Part shown: positions 25,868-35,336 of the stretch, piece after piece
Layout: each line of letters starts with the position of its first letter
Position numbering within the stretch: the first letter of the stretch is position 1
NCBI GenBank assembly: GCA_964525605.1
Contig: CAZGKT010000006.1
Coordinates: 62,001 to 126,000, forward strand
Reading direction: 5' to 3'
From: CAVTWJ01 sp964525605
Lineage (GTDB): Bacteria; Oederibacteriota; Muellerivitia; Muellerivitales; Muellerivitaceae
DNA length: 64,000 bases
Program-made: the position numbers and the translations under genes
Notes under the pieces: model-generated
What the model was told of the DNA's origin: nothing
Seen by the model: the letters and a program-made list of their open reading frames with translations, nothing else
Database searches by the model: none

Positions 25868-28588
25868 TTATCTCGGGTTGAATTTCAACACGTTTCCCGG
25901 GCTTAGGCTGGCCACATTGTTGGCCACGTAAATATACCCCTGTCCATCCACCGCGATGCCATAGGGATAGCTGAGGTTCCCCCAGGAACCCACCATCGTT
26001 CCTGAAGCATTAAACTCATCCACCTGGTTATATTGGATATCCGTGATATAGATGTTTCCGGCAAAAGGCGAACCCACGGGTGCCACCGCCATCGCGGTGG
26101 GTTCAAAGGCGTTGGCGAAGCTCGTTCCAGACCAGGAACCCTGCGGGGCTCCGGCCGGGGAATAAAGGCTGATGAAAGTGACCCCCGAGTTAATCCACGG
26201 CGAAGGCGCGGAATAAACCGTCGTCCCCGCGTTGTTCACCGCGATGCTGGCTTCGTAGTATTTACCCCCACCCAGCGGGTTCGCCGTCCAAGAGGCGATA
26301 TAGGGGAAGGAAGAGGTGCTGGGGCCGAAGGTTTGTACCGTGTAAGTGGGATCACTGTCAGTGATGTAAACATTCCCCGACCCGTCCACCGCGATATCCC
26401 ATGGCTCATAAAGGTATCCAGGGCTTGCGGAAGTGACTGTGGCGGGGTTTCCAATCGGGGTGACGCTGGTGAGCGTCGAATTCATTTCGACGCCCTGGTT
26501 TAAATTAAATGCCGCAGCGTAAACGTTTCCGGCGTTATCCGTCGTCAAACCATAGGGGCCGGCTTCCGTCCCGTTATAACCAATGGAAACGTCTGCCGAC
26601 ATCGAATAGAGGTTGGACCCGGCGGCGGTTTCGGCCCAAATCTGTATGTCGGGATCCTGCGGGGTGAAAAAGTCGATATAAACCGTGGTTCCCGCCGCGT
26701 TGACCGCGATCCCGGACGGATAGGTGCCGTACCCGGTCGCGGCAACATCATTGGCGGTCCAGTAGGCCACCGGCGTATCCGGTGTCGGCGAGAGGGTCAC
26801 CGTGGGCGTGACCGAGAAGGTGGGTGTGGGGCTGTAAGAGGGGGTCGGGGTTCCCGTGGGGAGGGGACTAATATAGGGTGTTTGAGTATTGGCTAAGCAA
26901 TTCGTATTGACGGTGACAGCCAAGCCGCTCATCGATCCCGTGATGACCGGGGAGCCGGGTAGGGCGCAGCTCAGGGAAACCCCCGCACCCACGTAATAAC
27001 CGTAATTATCATCGTTAGGAACTCCTCCTCCGTTGTTAAACATGCTCGCGTAATCGTCAACGGCGAGGAGATTGTAGGAACCGGCCGTCGAAACCACGGT
27101 AAAGGGCCCATCATTTACTGTGACCTTGGCCACCGCTTGCTGGGCGCCTCCGCTTGCCGGCGCCAATATCACATAAAGCGGCTGCACGGAATTGACCTCG
27201 CCCAGGGAAAAGTTGACCAGCCCGGAGACAGTAAGCGGCGCCGCCCCGCCGGGGGTGAAGGTCGGAGTGATGGTAAAGGTGACCGTGGGGGTATTGGAGA
27301 TGGTGGGGGTCAAGGTGATGGTCGGAGAATTGGTGGAAGTTAGTGAGGGGGTGGAAGTGGGTGTTTCGGTGGGCGTATGGGTGGTTGTGAAGGTGGGTGT
27401 GACTGTTGGCGAGTTAGTCACACTCGGGGTCAGGGTGACGGTCGGGGTATTCGTTGGGGTCGACGAGGAAGTGGGGGTGAGCGAATTCGTGGGTGTGTTC
27501 GACACCGTGGGCGTGGGGCTTATCGTGAACGTATGAGTCAAAGTGGGTGTTGGAGTAGGCGTTGGGGTGAAGGTTGTGGTCGAGGTAGCGGTGGGCAGGG
27601 GGTTAGGGCAATTGCCCGAGAGATCGATGGCGGTCTGCTCATAAGCGTAATAGGCGAGGGTGGTATTCACCCGAAAACGGAAGGATGGGCCCACGGACGA
27701 CGAGCCCGCACCGCTGATCTGAAGCCAGACGTGCCCTCCCCCGGCCAGCTTCATGCAATAAATATCCCCGGCTTGGATAAGGGTCACCGAAGCTCCGGCC
27801 GCTTGTTTGGCCGCTGTGGAGGAAGCCACGTAGCCGCTGGTAGGGGCCATGGCAAATTGCACCAGGTTGCCGTTACCCATATAAGCCACCGTATCGGAGT
27901 TCAGGGCGTTCATTTGGAAACCCACTGAGGACCCGATCGTCACCGGAAGGAAATCCACATCGTATCCTGAGGAAGAAACCACTGTAGCGGCGTTCGCCAA
28001 GGCGTCCGTTTCGAAAGCGAAATAGGACCCGTCGTTGAATAAGCCCGTGTTAATGCTGTAGCAGTTACGGGCCACCGAGCCCATTTCAACCACGATCGGG
28101 GCCGCCGGCTGGGAGGTAAAATCCATCTGCACCGCCCCAACGGCCAGGGGCTGCTGGTTGGCGGCATCGTTCAACTGGAAGGCCAACAACCGGGATGGCC
28201 CCAGGGACAGGGGAATCGTGAAATTGATCGTGCCGGAATTGCCCGTCGCGTTGATCGGCCCAACAACACCGGAGACCGTCTGCATGGCGGGTCCGCTGAC
28301 CTGATATAGCACCTCGTTGGCCGAAACCCCTAAAAGTGAACCAGTGATCGTGTTGGTGGGCAGGGAGACGGAAAGATTCGTTGCCTGGAGGGGGAGGACG
28401 GGGGAGTTGGGACCGTGATTGGAGTTACATCCCTCAAGGATCAACATGGCGATCAGAAGAAAAGTATAAGGATGGACCTTCTTTAAAATTTCCCGAATCA
28501 ATATTTTCGTCCTCAAAATATTATCTTTTCTTGGCGGCTTCGCGTCTTCGCAGTGAAAGGGGAGGAGTTCCTTAAAGTTTGATTTCAT
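25868..28588 (-). CDS. Lipoprotein with Thr-Pro stalks and C-terminal NHL propeller
   Basis: 906 residues by the first ATG, which overlaps the upstream barrel gene by 17 bp; a TTG further in would give a shorter N terminus before the lipobox 'LILEGC'. In order: an N-terminal domain ('AANQQPLAVGAVQMDFT'), a Thr-Pro stalk (about 335-455), one module like the repeats of the downstream lipoprotein ('SGLVNFSLGE', 'YYVGAGVSLSC'), a short second stalk, and an NHL-type beta-propeller ('DNAGNVYAAAF', 'VDGSGNVYITDSD', 'GIAVDGQGYIYVANN'). Secreted and membrane-anchored, with a propeller head for binding. Probably one operon with the barrel and FecR genes. Confidence 0.75.
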   Translation of the reverse strand: MKSNFKELLPFHCEDAKPPRKDNILRTKILIREILKKVHPYTFLLIAMLILEGCNSNHGPNSPVLPLQATNLSVSLPTNTITGSLLGVSANEVLYQVSGPAMQTVSGVVGPINATGNSGTINFTIPLSLGPSRLLAFQLNDAANQQPLAVGAVQMDFTSQPAAPIVVEMGSVARNCYSINTGLFNDGSYFAFETDALANAATVVSSSGYDVDFLPVTIGSSVGFQMNALNSDTVAYMGNGNLVQFAMAPTSGYVASSTAAKQAAGASVTLIQAGDIYCMKLAGGGHVWLQISGAGSSSVGPSFRFRVNTTLAYYAYEQTAIDLSGNCPNPLPTATSTTTFTPTPTPTPTLTHTFTISPTPTVSNTPTNSLTPTSSSTPTNTPTVTLTPSVTNSPTVTPTFTTTHTPTETPTSTPSLTSTNSPTITLTPTISNTPTVTFTITPTFTPGGAAPLTVSGLVNFSLGEVNSVQPLYVILAPASGGAQQAVAKVTVNDGPFTVVSTAGSYNLLAVDDYASMFNNGGGVPNDDNYGYYVGAGVSLSCALPGSPVITGSMSGLAVTVNTNCLANTQTPYISPLPTGTPTPSYSPTPTFSVTPTVTLSPTPDTPVAYWTANDVAATGYGTYPSGIAVNAAGTTVYIDFFTPQDPDIQIWAETAAGSNLYSMSADVSIGYNGTEAGPYGLTTDNAGNVYAAAFNLNQGVEMNSTLTSVTPIGNPATVTSASPGYLYEPWDIAVDGSGNVYITDSDPTYTVQTFGPSTSSFPYIASWTANPLGGGKYYEASIAVNNAGTTVYSAPSPWINSGVTFISLYSPAGAPQGSWSGTSFANAFEPTAMAVAPVGSPFAGNIYITDIQYNQVDEFNASGTMVGSWGNLSYPYGIAVDGQGYIYVANNVASLSPGNVLKFNPR

Positions 28589-29681
28589 AGTTCGCCCCGC
28601 AGGTCCAACGGTTATAGAGGATGTTCACGCGGTTTCCCTGGCTGTCGGCCCCGGCCCCGTCGGCCGTGATGTTGTCGTAGGACACCGAGAATTTGAGGAT
28701 CGATTGGCGGTCCAGCGCGATCAAGTAAGAAGGCTCGATTCCCAGAAGGAGTCCCCCCCCGTCATAGAGGAGGTCGCTCGGGTCGTAGCCGTTGGCCATC
28801 ACCCATTTCACCCGGCCGGACAAAAGAAAATTCCCAAAAGCCCAGGAAGGATCAAGGTAAAAGCGCGCCCCGAGTGAATTGTGTGTTTCGGCCACCCATA
28901 GCCCATTGACCGCCGTTTGGGCCGGAAAAAAGTATTGGACTCCGGCCTCCAGCGACAGGGCCGAGGGATTGGACCAGCTGTAGGAAAGGTTGAGGTTGGG
29001 CCCCATCCAAAGGTAGTTCTGGCTGTTTTGCAGGGTCGGCAAGGAATAATAAGCGGAGGCGGAGAAAGTCTGCACCTGGCGGGCCTCGAAGTTGGTCACC
29101 CGGTTGAGGGATAGGAAAATCGAGTCTCCCAGTTTCAGGTTTTCCACGGAATTGGCGTTGGGATTGAGGGCGCCCGTATAGAAATATCCCAAGCCCACCC
29201 CGTACTGGGTGGCGCCGTCGGGAAAGGCGATGCCGTAGATCCCGCTCAGGCCGAATCCCCTTCCCTGATAGGGAGTGTCCACAAATTCGGCGGGGACGCT
29301 GGATTCTTGCGTTTGGGTTTCCCAAGCCTGGTTGCCCGAGGGCAGGTTGACGCCTAGGTCCACAAAGGAATCATAGGAAAAGCTTTTGAAGCCGATCTTC
29401 CCGCCGACCACCGTGTCGGTGAAGGCGCTGAGGTTTTGGGTTCCGTTGATCGGGTCGGTGGTTTGACCGTCGGCGAATTCCCCCTGGGCGTAAAAATTGA
29501 GATCCCTGAGGGGGTCGATAGAAATCGTGAGGGGAACCAGAAAATATTGCCCATCCAGGGGTGACGTCACGTTGGTATTCCAACTTTGATATTGCGCGCC
29601 CAGATCCAGCTGGCTGGCGGATAACCCGCGTACCGCCACCAAAGAAAACAGGATGAGAAACGGAAGGTCCCGTCGACTCAT
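28572..29681 (-). CDS. Predicted outer-membrane beta-barrel protein, 369 aa
   Basis: A signal peptide (ending near 'RGLSA') leads about 340 residues of alternating amphipathic strands with aromatic girdles ('LDLGAQYQSWNTN', 'FGLSGIYGIAFPDG', 'YGVGLGYFYTG') and a final strand. This is the profile of transporter-like outer-membrane barrels, but no exact family is claimed. Its ATG overlaps the FecR gene's TGA (ATGA), so translation is coupled. The downstream lipoprotein gene also overlaps it. The trio FecR protein, barrel, stalked lipoprotein may form one envelope assembly. Confidence 0.7.
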   Translation of the reverse strand: MSRRDLPFLILFSLVAVRGLSASQLDLGAQYQSWNTNVTSPLDGQYFLVPLTISIDPLRDLNFYAQGEFADGQTTDPINGTQNLSAFTDTVVGGKIGFKSFSYDSFVDLGVNLPSGNQAWETQTQESSVPAEFVDTPYQGRGFGLSGIYGIAFPDGATQYGVGLGYFYTGALNPNANSVENLKLGDSIFLSLNRVTNFEARQVQTFSASAYYSLPTLQNSQNYLWMGPNLNLSYSWSNPSALSLEAGVQYFFPAQTAVNGLWVAETHNSLGARFYLDPSWAFGNFLLSGRVKWVMANGYDPSDLLYDGGGLLLGIEPSYLIALDRQSILKFSVSYDNITADGAGADSQGNRVNILYNRWTCGANYEIKL

Positions 29682-32026
29682 GGACCCACCTCCACCTGGG
29701 GAACCAGAAGGATGATGCTCTGGTTGCGGTTGCTGAGGGTTAAATTGTTCTCGTTATTCACGAGCAGTCCCGACTGGTAGGTGGCGTCCAGGCTGGTCAA
29801 GGCGGAATTATCGAGCGAGGCGGTAGGTTCGAAGGAAACCGTAAAGTTGCCCGGGTTGATCCCGGGGTGGTTCGCCGTAAGGGAGAGGGTATTGGAGGGA
29901 TCGACCGTGAAGCTGCCGTTGCCGTTGCCGGGGCCGAGGTCGACGCCCGAAAAGGTGAGGGTGCTGTTGGGCGAGATGGAGATCGTGCCGTTGCCTGGGC
30001 CGGGGCCGAGATTGATGGCGGTGAAGGTAAGGGTGCTGTTGGGATTGAAGAGGATCGTGCCGTTGCCGTTGACGGGGCCAAAATTGACCCCCGTGAAGGT
30101 GAGGGTATTGTTGGGGTCAAATTGGACGACGCCGTTACCGGAGAGGGATCCGAGGTTGACGTTCGAGAGGGTAGCGGGGCCATTGGGGTTGAAGGTAACG
30201 ACCCCGGCGGCCGGACCGACGCTGAGGTGACTGCCCGTGAGGGTGAGCGTGGTGTTGGGGTTGATGGTGATGGCGACGGGGGGGACGCCGGTGGATGAGC
30301 CGGAGGCGTTATTTCCGGAACCCGAAACAGGCAGGTGGTTGGCGGTCACCCTTGGAGTCTGGGTCGGCTTGACGCCTCCACTCGTGGTGACACCGACCGC
30401 GGAAACAGCGGCTCCGCTCGCTGGGGTGCCGCTGCTGAAACTAAAAGAAGTGAGGATGATATTTTTCCCGTGGGAGTCGTTGGTGCCAGAGGGGGTGCCG
30501 TTATTAAAATTGAAGGAAGTGATATTGATGTTGTTTCCATTGGAGCTGTTCCCACCGGAACTGCCGTTGATGTTGAGGTAGTTATCGGCCATTCGGACCG
30601 ATCCTTTGATTCCGTTGCCTGTGTTGGAACCGGTATTTCCCCCGCCCGTCACCCACGAATCCTCGGTGGAATCCAAAGTTTTTCCGCTATAAACCATTGT
30701 GTAGCCTCCACTATAGGAGGCGGGATTGCTTGAACTTAAACCGGAACCGCCGCTTTTCAAGGTGGTGGGTTCGCCGTAGGAGACGATGGTGACCCCGTTC
30801 ACGACCGTCGTGGTGGTTTCCTGGTAGACCACCGTGGTACTACCGCCGTAGACCACCGTGGTGCCGCTCAGCCCATAGGACGAGGAATTGCTCGCCCCCG
30901 AACCGGCTCCGCCGTTGCCGGTTGCTGTTCCTATAACGACTCCGCCATTGGCCAATTGAGTGACGGCGCTGCCTGATCCATTGCTCCCACCCGAAACTCC
31001 CCAACTCGCTGTTGCCTCACCCGAGCCCCACAACTTCAGACCTGTTTTGATTCCCGTGCCATTGCCTACAATGCCCCCAACCGCGACCCCCGTACCACCG
31101 ATACCCGTGACAGGATGCCCCAGACCCTGCCCTCCCGTGATTCCGGTATGGCCACCAACAGTTCCCCCAGTCGTGACTCCCGTACCCCCGATACCCGTGA
31201 CAGGATGCCCCAGTCCCTGTCCTCCCGTGATTCCGGTATGGCCCCCGACAGTTCCTACAGTCGTGACTCCCGTACCACCGATACCCGTGACAGGATGCCC
31301 CAGACCCTGCCCTCCCGTGATTCCGGTATGGCCACCAACAGTTCCCCCAGTCGTGACTCCCGTACCACCAGTGCCCGTGACAGGACTGCCCACGATTCCC
31401 CCTAATTTGGTTCCGGTATGGCCACCATTCGAACTGCCGGTGTTGCTATTGGTCGAACCCAAAACATGCAGGATATGTAAAGTTTGGCCGGCGTTCACGT
31501 TGGTGGCCGTTCCCCCGTTCACCGAGGTATAGACCGTGCCCTCGGTCACGCTCAAATCCACCGTTTGAGCTTCCGGCTGGTAAACCATCTGGTAGACCGT
31601 CCCCCGGACGCCGCAGATCACCCCGCCCGCGGAAATCTCAAAACTCGATTTGGATGAGGCTAATTTCTTTACCCGGGCTTTCAGTTCCCCCACCAGAAGC
31701 TTGAAATGCAAAATTTTGTCGATCAAGGATGGTTTTTCGAGCTGAGTGATCATCAAGGAGGTTTGGGCGCCGATTTGCAATTCGGACCCGTCGAAAAAGG
31801 TAAGGGTGGCGGAGGAATCCTTGCCAGTGGTAACCCAGTCGCCTTCCCGCGCCGTGAGGCCCTTCGTGATATGCCGTTGGATTTTCTTATTCGGCCTTTG
31901 TAAGGCGACGGTGCCGGCGATAAAGGAAAAAGTCGCTGGGGCTGGTAGCAAATCTGCCGCCCTGCATGGCGAAAAAACAAAAAACAATCCGAAGATAATA
32001 ACCATGCATATTTTCGGGGTATTCAT
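29678..32026 (-). CDS. FecR-domain secreted protein with Gly-rich and beta-solenoid-like repeats
   Basis: 782 residues. After a signal peptide ('FSPCRAADLL') comes a FecR domain (about 30-190): 'GLTAREGDWVTTGKDSSATL', 'DGSELQIGAQTSL', 'GVICGVRGTVYQM'. In this setting FecR domains are extracytoplasmic binding modules, not sigma regulators. Next a Gly/Thr-rich region contains a 30-residue unit repeated about 3.5 times, identical in most positions (bases 31080-31390). A Ser/Gly/Asn-rich part follows. The C-terminal third has about six units of about 26 residues with 'NPNSTLTFTxxNLGP' and 'GNGTI', expected to form a beta-solenoid. First gene of an apparent three-gene operon. Probably a surface structural or adhesive protein. 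Confidence 0.75.
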   Translation of the reverse strand: MNTPKICMVIIFGLFFVFSPCRAADLLPAPATFSFIAGTVALQRPNKKIQRHITKGLTAREGDWVTTGKDSSATLTFFDGSELQIGAQTSLMITQLEKPSLIDKILHFKLLVGELKARVKKLASSKSSFEISAGGVICGVRGTVYQMVYQPEAQTVDLSVTEGTVYTSVNGGTATNVNAGQTLHILHVLGSTNSNTGSSNGGHTGTKLGGIVGSPVTGTGGTGVTTGGTVGGHTGITGGQGLGHPVTGIGGTGVTTVGTVGGHTGITGGQGLGHPVTGIGGTGVTTGGTVGGHTGITGGQGLGHPVTGIGGTGVAVGGIVGNGTGIKTGLKLWGSGEATASWGVSGGSNGSGSAVTQLANGGVVIGTATGNGGAGSGASNSSSYGLSGTTVVYGGSTTVVYQETTTTVVNGVTIVSYGEPTTLKSGGSGLSSSNPASYSGGYTMVYSGKTLDSTEDSWVTGGGNTGSNTGNGIKGSVRMADNYLNINGSSGGNSSNGNNINITSFNFNNGTPSGTNDSHGKNIILTSFSFSSGTPASGAAVSAVGVTTSGGVKPTQTPRVTANHLPVSGSGNNASGSSTGVPPVAITINPNTTLTLTGSHLSVGPAAGVVTFNPNGPATLSNVNLGSLSGNGVVQFDPNNTLTFTGVNFGPVNGNGTILFNPNSTLTFTAINLGPGPGNGTISISPNSTLTFSGVDLGPGNGNGSFTVDPSNTLSLTANHPGINPGNFTVSFEPTASLDNSALTSLDATYQSGLLVNNENNLTLSNRNQSIILLVPQVEVGP
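31080..31390 (-). repeat. 90-bp coding tandem repeat in the FecR-domain gene
   Basis: Landmark words recur at exactly 90-bp steps (for example the plus-strand ATACCCGTGA at 31101, 31191 and 31281, with a variant at 31371). The unit encodes 30 residues with 'GGHTGITGGQGLGHPVTG'. The near identity of copies implies recent expansion and possible length variation. Confidence 0.9.
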
Positions 32027-32430
32027 TGGGAATGATTTCCGGTGGCAAGGGGAAGCTCTGGAAAGGCAGAAAAAATAACAATGAAAATAAATTGAGATAC
32101 CCTAAAATCCAAGGCCGACCTCCCCGTCTGTCGAGCAATGGCTGGAATTAATAATTAGATTTTGGGTTGTATTGTCTGCTTACGGGAGTTAAAAGCAACC
32201 ACTCTTCGCGCGATTTTTCCGTTTATTAGGTAAACGAGAAAAGTTTTGAGTTTTCAATTAAATGGATTCACAAGGGAGGCATTAGGGATCGTAAATCCAA
32301 CCCAATACCTCCCCGGCAATCGGGCAAGCGCTTTCGATGCCTTAATGGATCCATAGGGATTAGGCCCTGCAGAGTTGATCGCAGAGCTCGATTTTTTCTA
32401 AATACTTCAATATTTCAAAAAAAGTACAGT

Positions 32431-32462
32431 AAAAAAGAGCCCGGCCCGAAACAGCTGGGCCG
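32431..32462 (-). terminator. Rho-independent terminator downstream of the NmrA-like gene
   Basis: On the minus strand CGGCCC / GGGCCG close a 9-base loop, extended by GGCTC and a run of six T. About 90 bp beyond the stop of the gene at 32550. Confidence 0.7.
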
Positions 32463-32494
32463 AGGCCACAAGCCGAGGTCCACGACTTGCTTAC

Positions 32495-32534
32495 ACCGGT
32501 TCCAATATGGGACTGGGAGGAGCCGGTTTTTTTT
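32495..32534 (+). terminator. Orphan plus-strand terminator-like hairpin
   Basis: ACCGGTTCC pairs with GGAGCCGGT (one wobble) around a 15-base loop and is followed by eight T. No plus-strand gene precedes it within the intergenic region, so it may end an unannotated small RNA. Confidence 0.5.
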
Positions 32535-32549
32535 ATTTCCGGATAATGA

Positions 32550-33404
32550 TCATTTGAATGCCTGGGCATAGTCCCGGGCGAACTGGTCGAACTTGATCGG
32601 GGCTTTCTTCGTCACCTTCTCCACCACGTCGGTGGTGGCGGCCCCGTGGCCCGCGGCAAAAACCTCGCCCAATTTGGAAAGATCCCCCGCCAGCCAGTCC
32701 GGCATACCCATCCCCGTCATGGACTTCACGATGGCATCCGTGGGAACATCCACGTAGTTCACTTTTTTTCCGATGACGGCTGAAAGTTTTTCTGCCGCCT
32801 GAGACTCGGTAAGGGCCTCGCCCCCCGTAATCAGGTAGGTTTTTCCCTCATGACCGGGTTCGGTCAGGCATTCCACCGCCACCGCCGCGATATCCCGCGC
32901 GTCCACCATGGCGATCCGGCCTTCCTTGAAGTTTCCATAAATGGCGCTCATGCCCTTGATGCCACCCGCCTGCATGAGGAAATTCTGCATGAAAGAATGG
33001 GGTTGGAGGATGGTGTAGCCCAGTCCCGAGCTTTTCAGGTAATCCTCGGCCTTGGCATGCTGGCGGGCGAGGTTGAGGGGAGAATCGGCGCTGGCCCCGA
33101 TGGCGGAAAGGAGTACCAGGTGGTGAACACCCGCCTTCTTCGCCAGGTCAACAATGGCGCTTTCCTGGTCCCCCTGGTTGGGGCTGGCGGGGGTCAAGAG
33201 AAAGACATGATCCACACCCTTCAAGGCGGCTTCGAGGCTGGCCGGCTGGGTCACATCACCCAGGGCCGTCTCCAACCCCAGCTTTTTGACTTCGGCTTCC
33301 TTTTGAGCGTTGCGAACCAACACCCTTGTCTTGGCCTTTTTTTCCGCCAACTGCTTCACGACCTCACGGCCGACTGTCCCCGTCCCGCCGATGACCAATA
33401 TCAT
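32550..33404 (-). CDS. NmrA-like NAD(P)-binding protein (atypical SDR)
   Basis: 284 residues. The Rossmann motif 'ILVIGGTGTVGREVVKQL' at the very N terminus (GxxGxxG), 'TRVLVRNAQK' at the second strand, 'ALGDVTQPASLEAALKGVD' and 'VHHLVLLSAIGA' place it with NmrA/TMR-type atypical short-chain dehydrogenases. These act as NAD(P)H-dependent quinone reductases or redox sensors in the cytoplasm. The catalytic Tyr-x3-Lys of classical SDRs is not obvious. GGGGAG precedes the ATG by 6 bp. Single gene with its own terminator; substrate not predictable. Confidence 0.85.
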   Translation of the reverse strand: MILVIGGTGTVGREVVKQLAEKKAKTRVLVRNAQKEAEVKKLGLETALGDVTQPASLEAALKGVDHVFLLTPASPNQGDQESAIVDLAKKAGVHHLVLLSAIGASADSPLNLARQHAKAEDYLKSSGLGYTILQPHSFMQNFLMQAGGIKGMSAIYGNFKEGRIAMVDARDIAAVAVECLTEPGHEGKTYLITGGEALTESQAAEKLSAVIGKKVNYVDVPTDAIVKSMTGMGMPDWLAGDLSKLGEVFAAGHGAATTDVVEKVTKKAPIKFDQFARDYAQAFK

Positions 33405-33524
33405 TTGCCGCTCCCCTATTTTTAATAAATTCCGGGTTCATCATCGGGAGGGCATTGGGACATTATCAAGGGGAGGATTCGGTATTTTTCATGTTACGGG
33501 GTTGAAAACGAAGAGGCCCCGCCT

Positions 33525-35336
33525 TCAGGCTGAGGGGACCAGCCGGATCACTTCGTAAACCCTGACGGGTTCGGAGAAACCCTTCAGGGAGATCGGGTCG
33601 AGGACCCTCACTTCCACCAGGCCCTTGAGCTTGCGGTACATGGAGTCGGAAATCAGGATCTGTCCCGGGGCGGCCTTGGAGCAGAGCCGGGAGGCCAGAT
33701 TGACCTCCTCCCCGATGACCGTGTAATCGGTCCGCTTGTCCGATCCCAGGTTCCCCGAGATCATGATGCCCGTATTCAGGCCGACCCCCATCGTCAGGGG
33801 CACCTGGTTCTTGTCGATACGGGACTTGTTCAACTGCCCCAGCGCCTGCTGCATATCCAGGGCCGCGCTGACCGCCCGAAGTTCCTTGTCCTCGAAGGGG
33901 ATGGGGGCGCCCCAGACCGCCATGATGGCGTCGCCGATGAACTTGTCCAGTGTGCCCTCGTACTCCACGACCAGGTCCACCATCAGGGTGAAATACTCGT
34001 TGAGGTCGGCGACGATCTTTTCCGGCGAGGCGTTCTCGCTCATGGCGGTGAAACCCCGGATATCGGTGAACATCACGGCGCATTCCCGGCGCTCGCCCTT
34101 CAGGGCCACCCCGTCCTTTTGCTCCAGGACTTTCCGGGCCACCTCGGGAGAAATGTATTTTCCCAGGATATTCGTGACCCGTTCCTTTTCCTTGAGTCCC
34201 TGGGTCATCTGGTTGAAGGAATCGGCCAAGACCGCCAGCTCATCCCTCGATTTCACGGGCACGGTGAAATTCAGGTTTCCACGCGCGATCTCCTGAACGC
34301 CCTGGAGCAGTCCGGTGAGGGGCTGGGTGATTCTCTGGGCGATGACCAGGGCCATGGCGAAAGCGAATAAAACACCCAGGGCCCCGATGATCACGATGGA
34401 CCTCTGGATTTCCCTTTCAAACCGCAGGGCCTTGTCTTCCGAGCGGAGGATGACGTAGGTCCCGATGGCCTGCTGCCGGGTGTCGTTGAAGGGGGAGAGG
34501 AGGAACCGGAAGGATTCGCTTCCCAGCTTGAGCGAATGATCACTGGCAGTGCCAGTGCCGGCTCCCAGGGCCGCCAGGGTTTGTTCCACCTGGGGCCTCT
34601 GATCCTCCGCCCAGGTGGAGGCGTAAACCCTCTGCCCGATGTCGATGGCGATCTCGCTGTCCGTCATCTGCTTGAGTTGGTTAGCCAAATTGTCGTCCAG
34701 GGGCGTTCCCAGGACCAGCGTGCCCAGAATTTCTCCCTGGATCTGGATCGGGACCGTCACGGTCTGGAATGCTTTTTTGATTTCCTTACCGTTCTTGTCC
34801 TGCAGGGGCAGGGGGTAAATGAAGGCTCCGCTGGCGGTCGTGCCCTGGAGAGCTTCTTGCACGTTCGGCCAACTGTCGGCGAAGACGGGAGGGGCTACCG
34901 TCAATTTTCCCGCATCCGGTTCCCGCCCTTCCCTCAAGGCCAGGATCACTTCGGGAATATGGAAGGAATCGAAAAGAACCTTGCCGTGCTTGTCGGTGAC
35001 GAGAAACAGGTTTTCGCGGGCGATCTCGTTGAGGTTCAGGCAGACTTCCGAGGTCGTGTTGACGTTGGGTTTGGGAACGTCGATCGCGGCCTTGAGCCTG
35101 GGGTCTTCGGCGATGAAGCGGGCCTTAGCCCGCAGGGCGGTCAAACGTTCCTCCACCTGGCGGCTGAAAACCGAGAGGGTTTTATTGAGGTCGTTGTCCA
35201 GGGTCTGATTCGTGTCCGCCTGGAGCCGGATGTTGAGGGTGGCCAGGACCACGGACACGAGTAGGACGACCAGAACGGTCACCGAGATAAGGAGTTTGTC
35301 CCTGAGGCGCAGGCCCCTGCGCACGCCCGGGGTCAT
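33525..35336 (-). CDS. Membrane adenylate cyclase: periplasmic sensor, HAMP, class III cyclase
   Basis: 603 residues. TM1 (about 15-35), a periplasmic sensor of about 270 residues that looks like a double-Cache domain, TM2 (about 308-330), HAMP (to about 385) and a class III cyclase domain. Both metal aspartates are present ('MFTDIRGF', 'FIGDAIMAVWG'), as are the purine-selecting Lys ('LDKFIGDA') and Asp ('DYTVIGEEVNLASRL'), so it should make cAMP from ATP in response to an external signal. Its ATG overlaps the TGA of the cupredoxin gene (ATGA), so the two are translationally coupled. A cAMP receptor is not visible in the window. Confidence 0.88.
   Translation of the reverse strand: MTPGVRRGLRLRDKLLISVTVLVVLLVSVVLATLNIRLQADTNQTLDNDLNKTLSVFSRQVEERLTALRAKARFIAEDPRLKAAIDVPKPNVNTTSEVCLNLNEIARENLFLVTDKHGKVLFDSFHIPEVILALREGREPDAGKLTVAPPVFADSWPNVQEALQGTTASGAFIYPLPLQDKNGKEIKKAFQTVTVPIQIQGEILGTLVLGTPLDDNLANQLKQMTDSEIAIDIGQRVYASTWAEDQRPQVEQTLAALGAGTGTASDHSLKLGSESFRFLLSPFNDTRQQAIGTYVILRSEDKALRFEREIQRSIVIIGALGVLFAFAMALVIAQRITQPLTGLLQGVQEIARGNLNFTVPVKSRDELAVLADSFNQMTQGLKEKERVTNILGKYISPEVARKVLEQKDGVALKGERRECAVMFTDIRGFTAMSENASPEKIVADLNEYFTLMVDLVVEYEGTLDKFIGDAIMAVWGAPIPFEDKELRAVSAALDMQQALGQLNKSRIDKNQVPLTMGVGLNTGIMISGNLGSDKRTDYTVIGEEVNLASRLCSKAAPGQILISDSMYRKLKGLVEVRVLDPISLKGFSEPVRVYEVIRLVPSA

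Larger units (their letters stand above)
32027..32549. other. Intergenic region with two opposing terminators
   Basis: 523 bp without a credible protein gene. It contains the upstream region of the FecR gene, an AT-rich middle, a hairpin near GGCAATCG / CGATGCC (about 32313-32340), a minus-strand terminator (32431-32462) and a plus-strand terminator (32495-32534) that no plus-strand gene explains. Confidence 0.6.

Noticed and set aside
30960..31532. Pro/Val-rich plus-strand frame of 190 codons opposite the FecR gene
   Set aside because: Pure antisense shadow of the 90-bp repeat; no ribosome-binding site and the minus strand encodes a clear FecR domain in frame.
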